Source: JANRJY01 sp033763735
GTDB lineage: Bacteria; Bacteroidota; Bacteroidia; Cytophagales; UBA9547
Direction: 5' to 3'
DNA: 30,802 nucleotides
NCBI GenBank assembly: GCA_033763735.1
Contig: JANRJY010000121.1
Location: 1-30,802, forward strand
Both the position numbers and the translations under genes were made by a program. The notes below the pieces were generated by a model. The model saw only the letters and a program-made list of their open reading frames with translations, searched no databases and was not told where the DNA came from. Shown piece after piece: positions 23,878 through 30,802 of the stretch (positions are counted from its first letter, which is position 1; every line of letters starts with the position of its first letter).

Positions 23878-25230
23878 TTACATTTTTCTGGCTTTGTGGA
23901 AAAATCGCCATGTCAAAATTATGGAAGATATTCCTTGACCTATCAAAAGTCCAAGCCATATTCCATATACATCCAAATGAAAATAGAAAGAAAAAAGAAG
24001 CCCCATTGGAATACCCAACGCCCAAAAACAGCCCATTGTAAGCAATGCTGGCACATTTACATCAGATATTGCTCTGAGAATTGCTACTGCTACTACATTA
24101 ATGCCATCTGCAAACTGAAACACAGCCAAAAGCAACATTAAACCCGAAGCAATAGCTACAACTTCAACATCTTCGTTATATAAAATAATAAAATATTTGT
24201 TGAAAATAATCAATGCAATACTAAATACAAGAATCAAACTGCAAACCAAAATCATGCCACTTTTTGCCGCATTGAGTACCGCTTTCACATCATGCGTCCC
24301 ACTTGCATAACCAACTCTTATGCTTGAACCTGCTGCAAATCCAGATGAAACCATATAAGTAATAGATGCAATGCTTATTATTACATTGTGTGCAGCCAAT
24401 TGTACCGTACCCAACCAACCTACGGCTATAGTTGCGAAACTAAATGCTGAAATTTCAAAGAAAAATTGAAATCCGCTTGGTAAGCCTGTTTTAAGTACTT
24501 GTTTAAACGATTCCCAATGAATTTGTAATTGATTGAAATTCAAAGCGTATTCCGAAAACTGTTTGCTATATCGAACATAACACCAAATGCCAATTGCCAT
24601 GTATGTACGGGCAATCAGGGTACCAATTCCGGCTCCTAACAGTCCTAATTCAGGGAACCCGAAGTTGCCATAAATGAGGCAATAATTAATTCCGGCATTC
24701 ACAAAAAGCGCAGAAACATTGAAAAACATAGAAATACCTGTATTGCCTAACCCATCAGTAAACTGCTCAACAGCAATGAAATACATCAAAGGAAATGTAG
24801 ATAAAATAAGCAAGTAAAATAATGGTAAAGCTAATTCGGTGACTATGGGCTCTTGACCTAACAAATGAAAATTAAGTGCAATCACACAAAGCACTATAGC
24901 AAAAGCAAAGCTTACCAACTGCGACACTTGGATGCAACTTTTGAGCGTATCTACAGCACCTTGTTTGTCTTCTCTGCTGTTGAAGCCCGATATCATAGGA
25001 CTGCCTACAATGATCATACCAATGGGAATAATAGCTATAAGAATGTAAATAGAAGTAGCTATTCCACTGGCGGCCAGAGGTTCATAGCCGATTTTGCCAA
25101 TCATAATATTGTCAAGTACACCCATGAGCACGGCACCTAATCGGCCAAAAAGTATAGGTAGACTTAAGTTAAAAGTTTCGGAAATATCTTTTTGGTATTT
25201 TTTTAGAAATTTGAAAGGCATTGAAAACAT
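23878..25230 (-). CDS. MATE family efflux transporter
   Basis: This 450-residue membrane protein has about 12 helices. The first helix region SLPILFGRLGAVLMGVLDNIMIGKIG matches the NorM-type N-lobe, including the conserved D in VLDNIM, and the second lobe starts near GFQFFFEISAFSFATIAVG. It is a probable Na+ or H+ driven multidrug or metabolite exporter of the inner membrane. A start at 25221 (MPFKFL) is possible. The start overlaps the upstream UbiA-like gene by 28 nt, indicating translational coupling, and bactofilin follows after 33 nt. No truncation is visible. Confidence 0.9.
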   Translation of the reverse strand: MFSMPFKFLKKYQKDISETFNLSLPILFGRLGAVLMGVLDNIMIGKIGYEPLAASGIATSIYILIAIIPIGMIIVGSPMISGFNSREDKQGAVDTLKSCIQVSQLVSFAFAIVLCVIALNFHLLGQEPIVTELALPLFYLLILSTFPLMYFIAVEQFTDGLGNTGISMFFNVSALFVNAGINYCLIYGNFGFPELGLLGAGIGTLIARTYMAIGIWCYVRYSKQFSEYALNFNQLQIHWESFKQVLKTGLPSGFQFFFEISAFSFATIAVGWLGTVQLAAHNVIISIASITYMVSSGFAAGSSIRVGYASGTHDVKAVLNAAKSGMILVCSLILVFSIALIIFNKYFIILYNEDVEVVAIASGLMLLLAVFQFADGINVVAVAILRAISDVNVPALLTMGCFWALGIPMGLLFSFYFHLDVYGIWLGLLIGQGISSIILTWRFFHKARKM

Positions 25231-26042
25231 AAAGTAAATATTCCTGGAAGTATCAGCACGCCATCACCTTTAATTCGATATAGATAATGGATTTTCATTC
25301 TTTCCTGAAAGTAAATGAGGCATAAATATATAGCATCAATAATAAGTAATGAAAATATAAGTGGACTAAACCCAAAATAAAACAATAAGATAATATTAAG
25401 AAGGATTCCAAAAGTGCAAATGGTGTAACAAATAATATCAGCTTGTTTAAGTGTCAAACTTGAAAACATATTGGTTTTTGAAAGTATTTCATGGTTTAGT
25501 TTTTCAAATTTAGAGAACAAACACAGATTGGCCATACAAGTAATGAATATGGAAACTACAAGAATATAATTCACTTCATTAGGGCTATAATAAATGGGTC
25601 CGAAACACACGCCAAGGGTAAAGACAATAACTACAATTATTTCTCTGGGAATAATGTATTTGTGATTCAAAATGGAATATGCAAAATATCCAACCACACA
25701 CATACCCAATGCAATAGCTTGCGTGATAAATTTGAGAGGGAAATAAATAAATGACAGCATTAGAATGGAAGCTGCCACAATGGAAATGATCGCGAACAAA
25801 AAACGAAAGTACTGCTTATGAATCAAATATCGTTCAGGAGCAGCGGAAAGGGGAAGTTTCCTGGAATCCATCAAATGGTCAAATGTGTAAATAATCCAAA
25901 CGGATAAAGGCAAGAGCAACCACCAAATGTCCGGAGGTTGGCTATTGAGCGCATGAGCATAAGCGAAAGAAATGCTCCAAGCTGCAAGAGAAACATCGAT
26001 GCTCATAAAATTTAGGAAAAGGAACAATTGGGACTTTCGCAT
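25203..26042 (-). CDS. UbiA-like polytopic membrane protein (family uncertain)
   Basis: About 279 residues from the ATG at 26042 (MRKSQLFLFLNFMSID). The frame also extends to 26099, but that adds a short unstructured N-terminus. There are eight or nine hydrophobic segments. After the second lies YTFDHLMDSRKL, which resembles the first Asp-rich prenyl-diphosphate motif (NDxxDxxxD) of UbiA prenyltransferases only weakly: two Asp, and the second Asp-rich loop is not evident. The YFAYSILNHKYIIPREI segment is also UbiA-like. Substrate and activity are unknown. It is the first gene of a compact minus-strand run ending with dsbD. A TAGGTTTG box (26048-26055) lies only 5 nt before the chosen ATG. Confidence 0.6.
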   Translation of the reverse strand: MRKSQLFLFLNFMSIDVSLAAWSISFAYAHALNSQPPDIWWLLLPLSVWIIYTFDHLMDSRKLPLSAAPERYLIHKQYFRFLFAIISIVAASILMLSFIYFPLKFITQAIALGMCVVGYFAYSILNHKYIIPREIIVVIVFTLGVCFGPIYYSPNEVNYILVVSIFITCMANLCLFSKFEKLNHEILSKTNMFSSLTLKQADIICYTICTFGILLNIILLFYFGFSPLIFSLLIIDAIYLCLIYFQERMKIHYLYRIKGDGVLILPGIFTLCFQCLSNF

Positions 26043-26047
26043 ATAAA

Positions 26048-26055
26048 CAAACCTA
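26048..26055 (-). promoter_or_regulatory. Promoter -7-like box (TAGGTTTG) abutting the UbiA-like start
   Basis: TAGGTTTG on the minus strand matches TAnnTTTG and ends 5 nt before the ATG at 26042. If real, the transcript would be leaderless or the true start is further downstream (the next ATG, MSIDVS, is at 26009). There is no -33 TTTG. Confidence 0.25.
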
Positions 26056-26229
26056 TAAAAAAAAAGGGACTTATGGGTTTGGTTGGTGAAGATTACCAAT
26101 GGCGGAATAATATTATCAAAGAAAAGTAACTCTAAATGAATTTTAGGACTATTGTTAAAATGTAAATCAATAGTAGGATTATCATTTTACCGTGAAAACT
26201 TTTTAGGACGAGACACCATTAAATCTGTA

Positions 26230-26260
26230 GTTCGACAATCACTACGCTAATTTGTCGAAC
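26230..26260. repeat. Inverted repeat GTTCGACAA / TTGTCGAAC
   Basis: GTTCGACAA (26230-26238) and its exact complement TTGTCGAAC (26252-26260) enclose a 13 nt loop, 9 bp after the stop of the PagL-like gene. A second weak extension pairs TGT with GCA outside. No T-run follows in the gene's direction, so it is a weak terminator candidate at best. A 9-mer TTTTAGGAC occurs at 26140-26148 and 26200-26208 in the same gap. Confidence 0.45.
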
Positions 26261-26269
26261 AGCATATAA

Positions 26270-27403
26270 TTAAATTCTCACACCCAATCCCAAATCAAAA
26301 CTATCCGCTGCGAAGCCATATACTTTGAGTGCGCCTTTAATATACAGATTGTCAATGATATACCATCGTAAGGTATGACGATGCACAAATTTGCCATATA
26401 CATTAATATCTTGATACAAATGCCAACCCATTAAGGTAGTAAAGGATGCTTGCCTGCCTATAAACAACTCGGTGCCGGCACTTGCGAATACTGACAATCC
26501 ATTTGGACGAATATCAGATGAACGATCAATCACTTTATGAACCACAGCATCTTCAAAAGTAGATTCATCATGACAAACATCGACACCTAAAACTAAGGAG
26601 TTGATTTTGCTTACCATTTTGCTCGCATACAAACCAAAAGTTAACACGCCATATTTGGCAAAATCGCCATCGATGATTCCTTTTCTATTATATCCAAATT
26701 CGAAATTAACTCTTACTCTTTTTTTGAACTTCCAGGTTGAATCCGGTCGTTGATATCGAGGTTGATAATTGGGTTGATAACTCACCCCTAAGCCCCAAAG
26801 CAATATATTAATTCCGGCATTTGGCAATCGAATGGCCCCATTCGAATAATGTCGCAACGAAAAATTGGCGTGAGCCGTTAAATGATGCGAAATGTGATAA
26901 TTAATTTTGTAATCTGTTGAAAATGCTGCGGTAACTCTGCTTCCTAAGGCATTATTTTCATAATTGTCAATTCTGTCAAAAAAACTGGTTTGAAATGCTG
27001 CTCCAAATCCAAAACCATAATTGGCGCTCCATTTTGAAGTATTAAAAAAATATCCATGAAAGAATGGAGCAACACTTATTGTATAGCCCAAGTCATTGGG
27101 TTTTTGATGCATATTGTAGTCTACAATTGCAAACGAAAATCCTACCTTTGGAAATCTCCAAAATTTTTCCCATCCTTTATTTCCAATCGAAATTCGATTA
27201 ATCAAAATTTCTACACAAATTGGATTGTTTTCAATAAATGTTCGGGTCTGGTAGGAGTTGTATTTGGCCGTGCGACCATCAAAAAAATAATTTAGCGAAA
27301 TTGCTAAAGGAGTTTTTCTTCTTAAGCTATCCTGTGCTAAAATTGGAATTATATTGACACAATGGAGGAAAATTAATAAACACAGTATTTTAAGCTTATA
27401 CAA
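26270..27403 (-). CDS. Acyloxyacyl hydrolase/PagL-like outer-membrane lipid A deacylase homologue
   Basis: This 377-residue protein has a signal peptide ending near ILAQ (residue 24) and alternating amphipathic strands ending in an aromatic-poor GLGVRI, consistent with an outer-membrane beta-barrel. The RHYSNGAIRLPNAGIN block (H185, S187) matches the His-x-Ser active-site signature of PagL lipid A 3-O-deacylases. I could not place the third catalytic residue confidently. It is longer than PagL (about 170 residues), as in other Bacteroidota members. The start is TTG: the frame between an upstream in-frame TAA and the signal peptide contains no ATG. It is transcribed away from clpB. Function as a lipid A or outer-membrane acyl hydrolase is family inference. 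Confidence 0.8.
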   Translation of the reverse strand: MYKLKILCLLIFLHCVNIIPILAQDSLRRKTPLAISLNYFFDGRTAKYNSYQTRTFIENNPICVEILINRISIGNKGWEKFWRFPKVGFSFAIVDYNMHQKPNDLGYTISVAPFFHGYFFNTSKWSANYGFGFGAAFQTSFFDRIDNYENNALGSRVTAAFSTDYKINYHISHHLTAHANFSLRHYSNGAIRLPNAGINILLWGLGVSYQPNYQPRYQRPDSTWKFKKRVRVNFEFGYNRKGIIDGDFAKYGVLTFGLYASKMVSKINSLVLGVDVCHDESTFEDAVVHKVIDRSSDIRPNGLSVFASAGTELFIGRQASFTTLMGWHLYQDINVYGKFVHRHTLRWYIIDNLYIKGALKVYGFAADSFDLGLGVRI

Positions 27404-27560
27404 ATAGGAAAGTAATTAAGTTGAATCAATTGAATGTCAATAATTAAGTATTTACAAAAATATAAAAGTAGTAATAATATTAAAGAATTAATTGAGAGAT
27501 TAAATTGCTGTGGATAAAAATCAAATCAAATCGCCAAAAAGTCATAAATTGAAATTGTGA

Positions 27561-27638
27561 ATGTTTAATAAACTGTCAATATGTCTTATTGCACTTCTTT
27601 GGAGCATTATTTGGCTAAATAAAATTAAACATACATAA
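27561..27638 (+). CDS. Possible 25-residue hydrophobic leader ORF before clpB
   Basis: An ATG at 27561 opens a 25-codon frame ending with TAA at 27636-27638, 2 nt before the clpB ATG. The peptide starts MFNKLSICLIALLWSIIWLN and ends with a basic KIKHT tail, the outline of a small membrane peptide. Chance is a real alternative in AT-rich DNA. Exact abutment on clpB suggests coupling or a regulatory upstream ORF. Confidence 0.3.
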   Translation: MFNKLSICLIALLWSIIWLNKIKHT

Positions 27639-27640
27639 TC

Positions 27641-30268
27641 ATGAACTTCAATAATTATACTATAAAATCACAAGAAGTAATTCAGCAAGCTTCAAATATT
27701 GCAACAGGGCTTGGCCAGCAAGCAATTGAGCCTGGCCATTTAATCAAAGCAGTAATTGAAAGTGACGAAAGTGTAACCGCATTTATTACCAAAAAGCTAA
27801 ATATTAATAATGCTTTGCTTAAAACTAAAGTACAGGAGGCTTTGGATTCCTATCCAAAAGTAAGTGGTTCTAATCCATATCTTTCCAATGATTCAGCTCA
27901 GGTTTTGCAAAAAGCGGAATCCTATGCAAAAGAAATGAAAGATGAGTTTGTGGCTGTTGAACACATTTATTTAGGTCTCTTGGCAGGTAAAGATAAAATA
28001 GCTCAAATAATGAAAGATGCAGGGTTTGCTGAAAAACAACTCAAACTTGCTATAAACGAACTCAGAGGAGGTCAAAATGTAACTGACCAACATTCAGAAA
28101 ACAAATATCAATCCCTTAAAAAGTATTCCAAAAACTTGAACGAAATGGCTAAGGCAGGGAAAATAGACCCTGTTATTGGTCGTGATGAAGAAATAAGAAG
28201 AGTACTTCAGATATTGAGTAGACGGACTAAAAACAACCCTATGCTTGTTGGTGAGCCGGGAGTTGGTAAAACAGCTATTGTTGAGGGACTTGCTCAGAGA
28301 ATTGTATCGGGCGATGTGCCTGAAAATTTGAAAACCAAAGAAATAATTTCATTGGATATGGGACTGTTGATTGCAGGTGCCAAGTACAAAGGTGAATTTG
28401 AAGAAAGATTAAAAGCAGTAATCAAAGAAGTACAGGACTCACAAGGAGAAATTATATTGTTCATTGATGAAATTCATACGCTCATAGGAGCCGGAGGTGG
28501 CGGTGAAAGTGCTATGGATGCAGCAAACTTATTGAAACCCGCCCTTGCCAGAGGCGAACTTCATACTATTGGAGCAACTACGTTGAAAGAATACCAAAAA
28601 TATATCGAAAAAGACAAAGCACTTGAACGCAGATTTCAAACGGTTATCGTCGATGAACCTGATGTTGCAGACGCTATTTCTATATTGAGAGGTATCAAGG
28701 ACAAATATGAACTCCATCATGGTGTTAGAATCAAAGATGAGGCCATTATTGCCTCTGTTGAACTTTCGCACCGATATATTTCTGAACGATTTTTGCCGGA
28801 TAAAGCTATTGACTTAATGGATGAAGCCGCTTCGAGGCTTCGTATTCAAATAGATTCGCTTCCAGAAGAACTTGATGAAGTGCAACGCAAAATTATGCAG
28901 CTCGAAATTGAGAAAGAGGCCATCAAGAGAGAAAATGATAAAGAGAAAGTAGGAATTTTGAACAAAGAAATTGCCGAATTAACTGAAAAAAGAAACTCAT
29001 TGAAAGCAAAATGGCAAAATGAAAAGAATGTAATCACCACTTTACGCAAAGAGAAAGAAAATATTGAGCGATACAAACAAGAAGCAGAACAAGCCAAAAG
29101 AAGCGGTGACTTGGGAAAAGTGGCTGAATTGCAATATGGGAAAATACCGGAAACCGAAAAAAAACTTGTGGAACTTCAAGAACAAATGAAAGAACTTCAA
29201 GGAGTTAAGGCTATGCTCAAAGAAGAAGTTACCTATGAAGATATTGCTGATGTTGTTTCAAGAGCAACTGGAATACCATTGTCAAAAATGCTTAAAGGCG
29301 ATAAGGAAAAACTCCTTCATTTGGAAGAAGAACTAAGCAAAAGGGTGGCAGGGCAAGAAGAAGCTATACAAGCCATATCAGATGCCGTTCGCAGAAGTAG
29401 AGCAGGGTTGCAGGACCCTAAAAGACCTATTGGTTCATTTATATTTCTGGGAACCACCGGAGTAGGTAAAACGGAACTAGCCAAAGCCCTTGCCGATTTC
29501 TTATTCAACGATGAAAATTCAATGGTAAGAATTGACATGAGTGAGTATCAGGAACGTCATGCTGTAAGTCGCTTAATTGGTGCCCCTCCCGGCTATGTTG
29601 GCTATGATGAAGGCGGGCAATTGACTGAAGCGGTTCGAAGAAAGCCATATTCAGTAGTACTCTTAGATGAAATTGAAAAAGCGCATCCGGATGTATTCAA
29701 TATATTACTTCAGGTACTCGATGATGGCAGACTCACGGATAATAAAGGTCGAATTGCCAATTTCAAGAACACAATTATTATTATGACTTCCAATTCGGGT
29801 GCACATATCATTCAGGAACGATTCGAAGGATTTGACCAAAAAGATGTTTTTGCTCAATTAGATACCATTGATGAAACCAAAAATGAAGTAATGCAATTGC
29901 TTCGTCAGACAATACGTCCTGAGTTCTTGAATCGAATAGACGAAGTAATTATGTTCAAACCGTTGACAAACAAAGAGATACAAAAAATTGTACAAATTCA
30001 ATTTCAGGGTATTAAAAAATTGTTGTCACAGAATGGCGTTACACTTGAAGCCACTCCCGAAGTACTTACCTACTTGGCCAACGAAGGATACGACCCTCAA
30101 TTTGGTGCACGTCCTCTGAAAAGAGTCATTCAACGATTGGTTATGAACGAGCTATCAAAACAAATACTTGCCGGGCTAGTCAAAAAAGATGATGTAATAC
30201 TGGCAACTCTGATTAATGGAAATGAGATCAAATTTGTAAATCAAGTAGTTGAGCCAATTAAAGTATAA
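27641..30268 (+). CDS. clpB: ATP-dependent chaperone ClpB
   Basis: The 875-residue AAA+ disaggregase has all parts in order: double ClpN repeat domain (1-145), AAA-1 with Walker A GEPGVGKT (204-211) and Walker B FIDEIHTL, the long coiled-coil middle domain (about 410-530, Lys/Glu-rich heptads), AAA-2 with GTTGVGKT (604-611) and LLDEIEKAHPD, and the C-terminal D2-small domain with GARPLKRVIQ. It rescues aggregated proteins together with DnaK; no ClpP-binding IGF loop is needed. Length and motif spacing are normal. It is preceded by a divergent gene 237 bp away and a possible leader ORF, and followed by a strong terminator. No CIRCE-type or other heat-shock operator is visible. Confidence 0.97.
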   Translation: MNFNNYTIKSQEVIQQASNIATGLGQQAIEPGHLIKAVIESDESVTAFITKKLNINNALLKTKVQEALDSYPKVSGSNPYLSNDSAQVLQKAESYAKEMKDEFVAVEHIYLGLLAGKDKIAQIMKDAGFAEKQLKLAINELRGGQNVTDQHSENKYQSLKKYSKNLNEMAKAGKIDPVIGRDEEIRRVLQILSRRTKNNPMLVGEPGVGKTAIVEGLAQRIVSGDVPENLKTKEIISLDMGLLIAGAKYKGEFEERLKAVIKEVQDSQGEIILFIDEIHTLIGAGGGGESAMDAANLLKPALARGELHTIGATTLKEYQKYIEKDKALERRFQTVIVDEPDVADAISILRGIKDKYELHHGVRIKDEAIIASVELSHRYISERFLPDKAIDLMDEAASRLRIQIDSLPEELDEVQRKIMQLEIEKEAIKRENDKEKVGILNKEIAELTEKRNSLKAKWQNEKNVITTLRKEKENIERYKQEAEQAKRSGDLGKVAELQYGKIPETEKKLVELQEQMKELQGVKAMLKEEVTYEDIADVVSRATGIPLSKMLKGDKEKLLHLEEELSKRVAGQEEAIQAISDAVRRSRAGLQDPKRPIGSFIFLGTTGVGKTELAKALADFLFNDENSMVRIDMSEYQERHAVSRLIGAPPGYVGYDEGGQLTEAVRRKPYSVVLLDEIEKAHPDVFNILLQVLDDGRLTDNKGRIANFKNTIIIMTSNSGAHIIQERFEGFDQKDVFAQLDTIDETKNEVMQLLRQTIRPEFLNRIDEVIMFKPLTNKEIQKIVQIQFQGIKKLLSQNGVTLEATPEVLTYLANEGYDPQFGARPLKRVIQRLVMNELSKQILAGLVKKDDVILATLINGNEIKFVNQVVEPIKV

Positions 30269-30283
30269 TATTGCATAGTTTTT

Positions 30284-30330
30284 AAAATTTGGCATAAAGG
30301 TAATTTCGATTAACTTTATGTCAAATTTTT
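30284..30330 (+). terminator. Intrinsic terminator of clpB
   Basis: AAAATTTGGCATAAAG (30284-30299) pairs with CTTTATGTCAAATTTT (30314-30329) across one G-U, making a 16 bp stem with a 14 nt loop that ends in a T-run (30326-30330). It lies 16-60 bp after the clpB stop, and the next ORF starts immediately after it. Confidence 0.75.
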
Positions 30331-30334
30331 ATAA

Positions 30335-30436
30335 ATGAGTTCCCAAGTTGTTTTTCAAAACCTACAATCCTTTCCGGTAGATTTGTACATCGATGGAAAA
30401 TGTATCAGGCAAAATATTCTTAAAAAATGGTCATAG
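30335..30436 (+). pseudogene. N-terminal part of a frameshifted small gene (33 codons)
   Basis: ATG at 30335 opens a 33-codon frame (MSSQVVFQ... ending in NILKKWS) stopped by TAG at 30434. Its PVDLYIDGK segment looks like the first strand of a small beta domain whose second part appears in the next frame from 30427. The switch would lie at an A6 run (30422-30427). Read with one extra A, or with a -1 ribosomal slip on AAA, the two frames join without a stop. Confidence 0.5.
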
Positions 30437-30786
30437 ATACTATTGAAGGTACTTGCAATTATGAAATTAGATCGAATTGGATGTATGCTTGGCATTTTGC
30501 AAAATCAAAAAAATTGAATTTGATATTAAATCCTAATGAAGTAGTAACTATCAATTATGGTATAAATCAACCTTGGAAGATTCGTTTAATATTTATTTCG
30601 ACCGTACTATTTTTTGGATTTGGACTATATGGTGTCACTTTTGTTCCTGAGTTTGAGAAACGGATGGGTGAATACAAATTTCTGTTTCAGATTTCCGTTT
30701 TTATAATTCCTCAATTGATTTTAGGATTTATGAATTATTACAACAGAAAACTTTATATTTTTGAAAGAAAATCTATTGAAAACTAA
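30427..30786 (+). CDS. Small membrane protein, likely C-terminal part of a frameshifted gene
   Basis: This 119-codon frame overlaps the previous small ORF by 10 nt. It begins IDTIEGTCNYEIRSNW..., a beta-strand pattern that continues the LYIDGK segment of the preceding frame, then has two hydrophobic segments (about residues 52-72 and 86-104) and a polar tail. The family is not recognised. Its own ATG at 30427 is not preceded by a ribosome-binding site and lies inside the A6 run, so independent translation is doubtful. The product is probably a membrane protein with a small N-terminal beta domain. A sequencing indel, a true pseudogene, or programmed frameshifting are all possible. Confidence 0.55.
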   Translation: MVIDTIEGTCNYEIRSNWMYAWHFAKSKKLNLILNPNEVVTINYGINQPWKIRLIFISTVLFFGFGLYGVTFVPEFEKRMGEYKFLFQISVFIIPQLILGFMNYYNRKLYIFERKSIEN

Positions 30787-30792
30787 AAAATT

Positions 30793-30802
30793 ATGAAATT
30801 CT
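30793..30802 (+). CDS. Start of a downstream gene (partial)
   Basis: ATGAAATTCT at the right edge gives Met-Lys-Phe and runs off the window, 6 nt after the stop at 30786. Too short to identify; it could be a start codon of the next gene in the same transcript. Confidence 0.25.

Noticed and set aside
27434..27517. 27-codon ORF (MSIIKYLQ...) between the PagL-like gene and clpB
   Set aside because: It has no coupling to a neighbour, no hydrophobic or motif pattern and is within chance expectation for AT-rich DNA.
1..30802. CRISPR arrays, tRNA/rRNA genes, insertion sequences, phage or conjugation genes
   Set aside because: I looked for regularly spaced repeats, T-loop GTTCGANTC contexts, transposase or integrase motifs and terminal inverted repeats, and found none that hold up.

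Overview
The window looks like chromosomal DNA of an AT-rich member of the Bacteroidota, probably of the Sphingobacteria/Chitinophagia/Cytophagia type. Several things point there. A DUF4270 lipoprotein sits next to a short GT5-type protein. RqcH, bactofilin/AtpI and M48 proteins are of the kind found in that phylum. Start codons lack strong Shine-Dalgarno sequences, and TAnnTTTG promoter boxes occur, one with a correctly spaced TTTG (10496-10527). I see no tRNA, rRNA, CRISPR array, transposase, integrase or prophage gene.

Region 1 (1-7749) is a surface-polysaccharide locus. A tight plus-strand run holds the end of an upstream gene, a GT-A-like transferase, a GT4, a GT2 and a GT11 (fucosyltransferase-like), with 0-2 nt gaps or overlaps. 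It meets a convergent FkbM-type methyltransferase. An MsbA-like ABC exporter and a 12-13 TM, GT-C-like membrane protein of unknown function follow.

Region 2 (7783-13236) is housekeeping: a GNAT acetyltransferase, then the minus-strand pair of a GT5 N-domain protein and a DUF4270 lipoprotein, an M48 lipoprotein protease, and the cysteine pathway pair cysE-cysM.

Region 3 (13240-16456) holds an SDR protein that lacks the catalytic tyrosine and two small membrane-protein ORFs in a 450 bp gap that otherwise looks empty. One of these has no ATG, GTG or TTG anywhere in its frame. A TIP30-like NAD(P)-binding protein and a divergent RqcH/NFACT protein follow, ending at a perfect bidirectional terminator-like palindrome.

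Region 4 (16468-21073) is a large secreted GH78 alpha-L-rhamnosidase with CHB_HEX_C-like and PA14-like C-terminal domains and an operator-like upstream region, plus the tRNA hydroxylase TrhO. Region 5 (21155-26042, minus) is a compact run, in transcription order: UbiA-like membrane protein, MATE exporter, bactofilin, AtpI-like, DsbD-like.

Region 6 (26270-30802) has a PagL-type outer-membrane lipid A deacylase homologue, a short hydrophobic ORF directly in front of clpB, clpB with its terminator, and a small two-TM protein gene that appears frameshifted at an A6 run. No complete new system is obvious. The best leads are the start-less small membrane cassette (14051-14354), the A6 frameshift gene (30335-30786), the Tyr-less SDR with its start codon in a hairpin, and the rhamnosidase control region.
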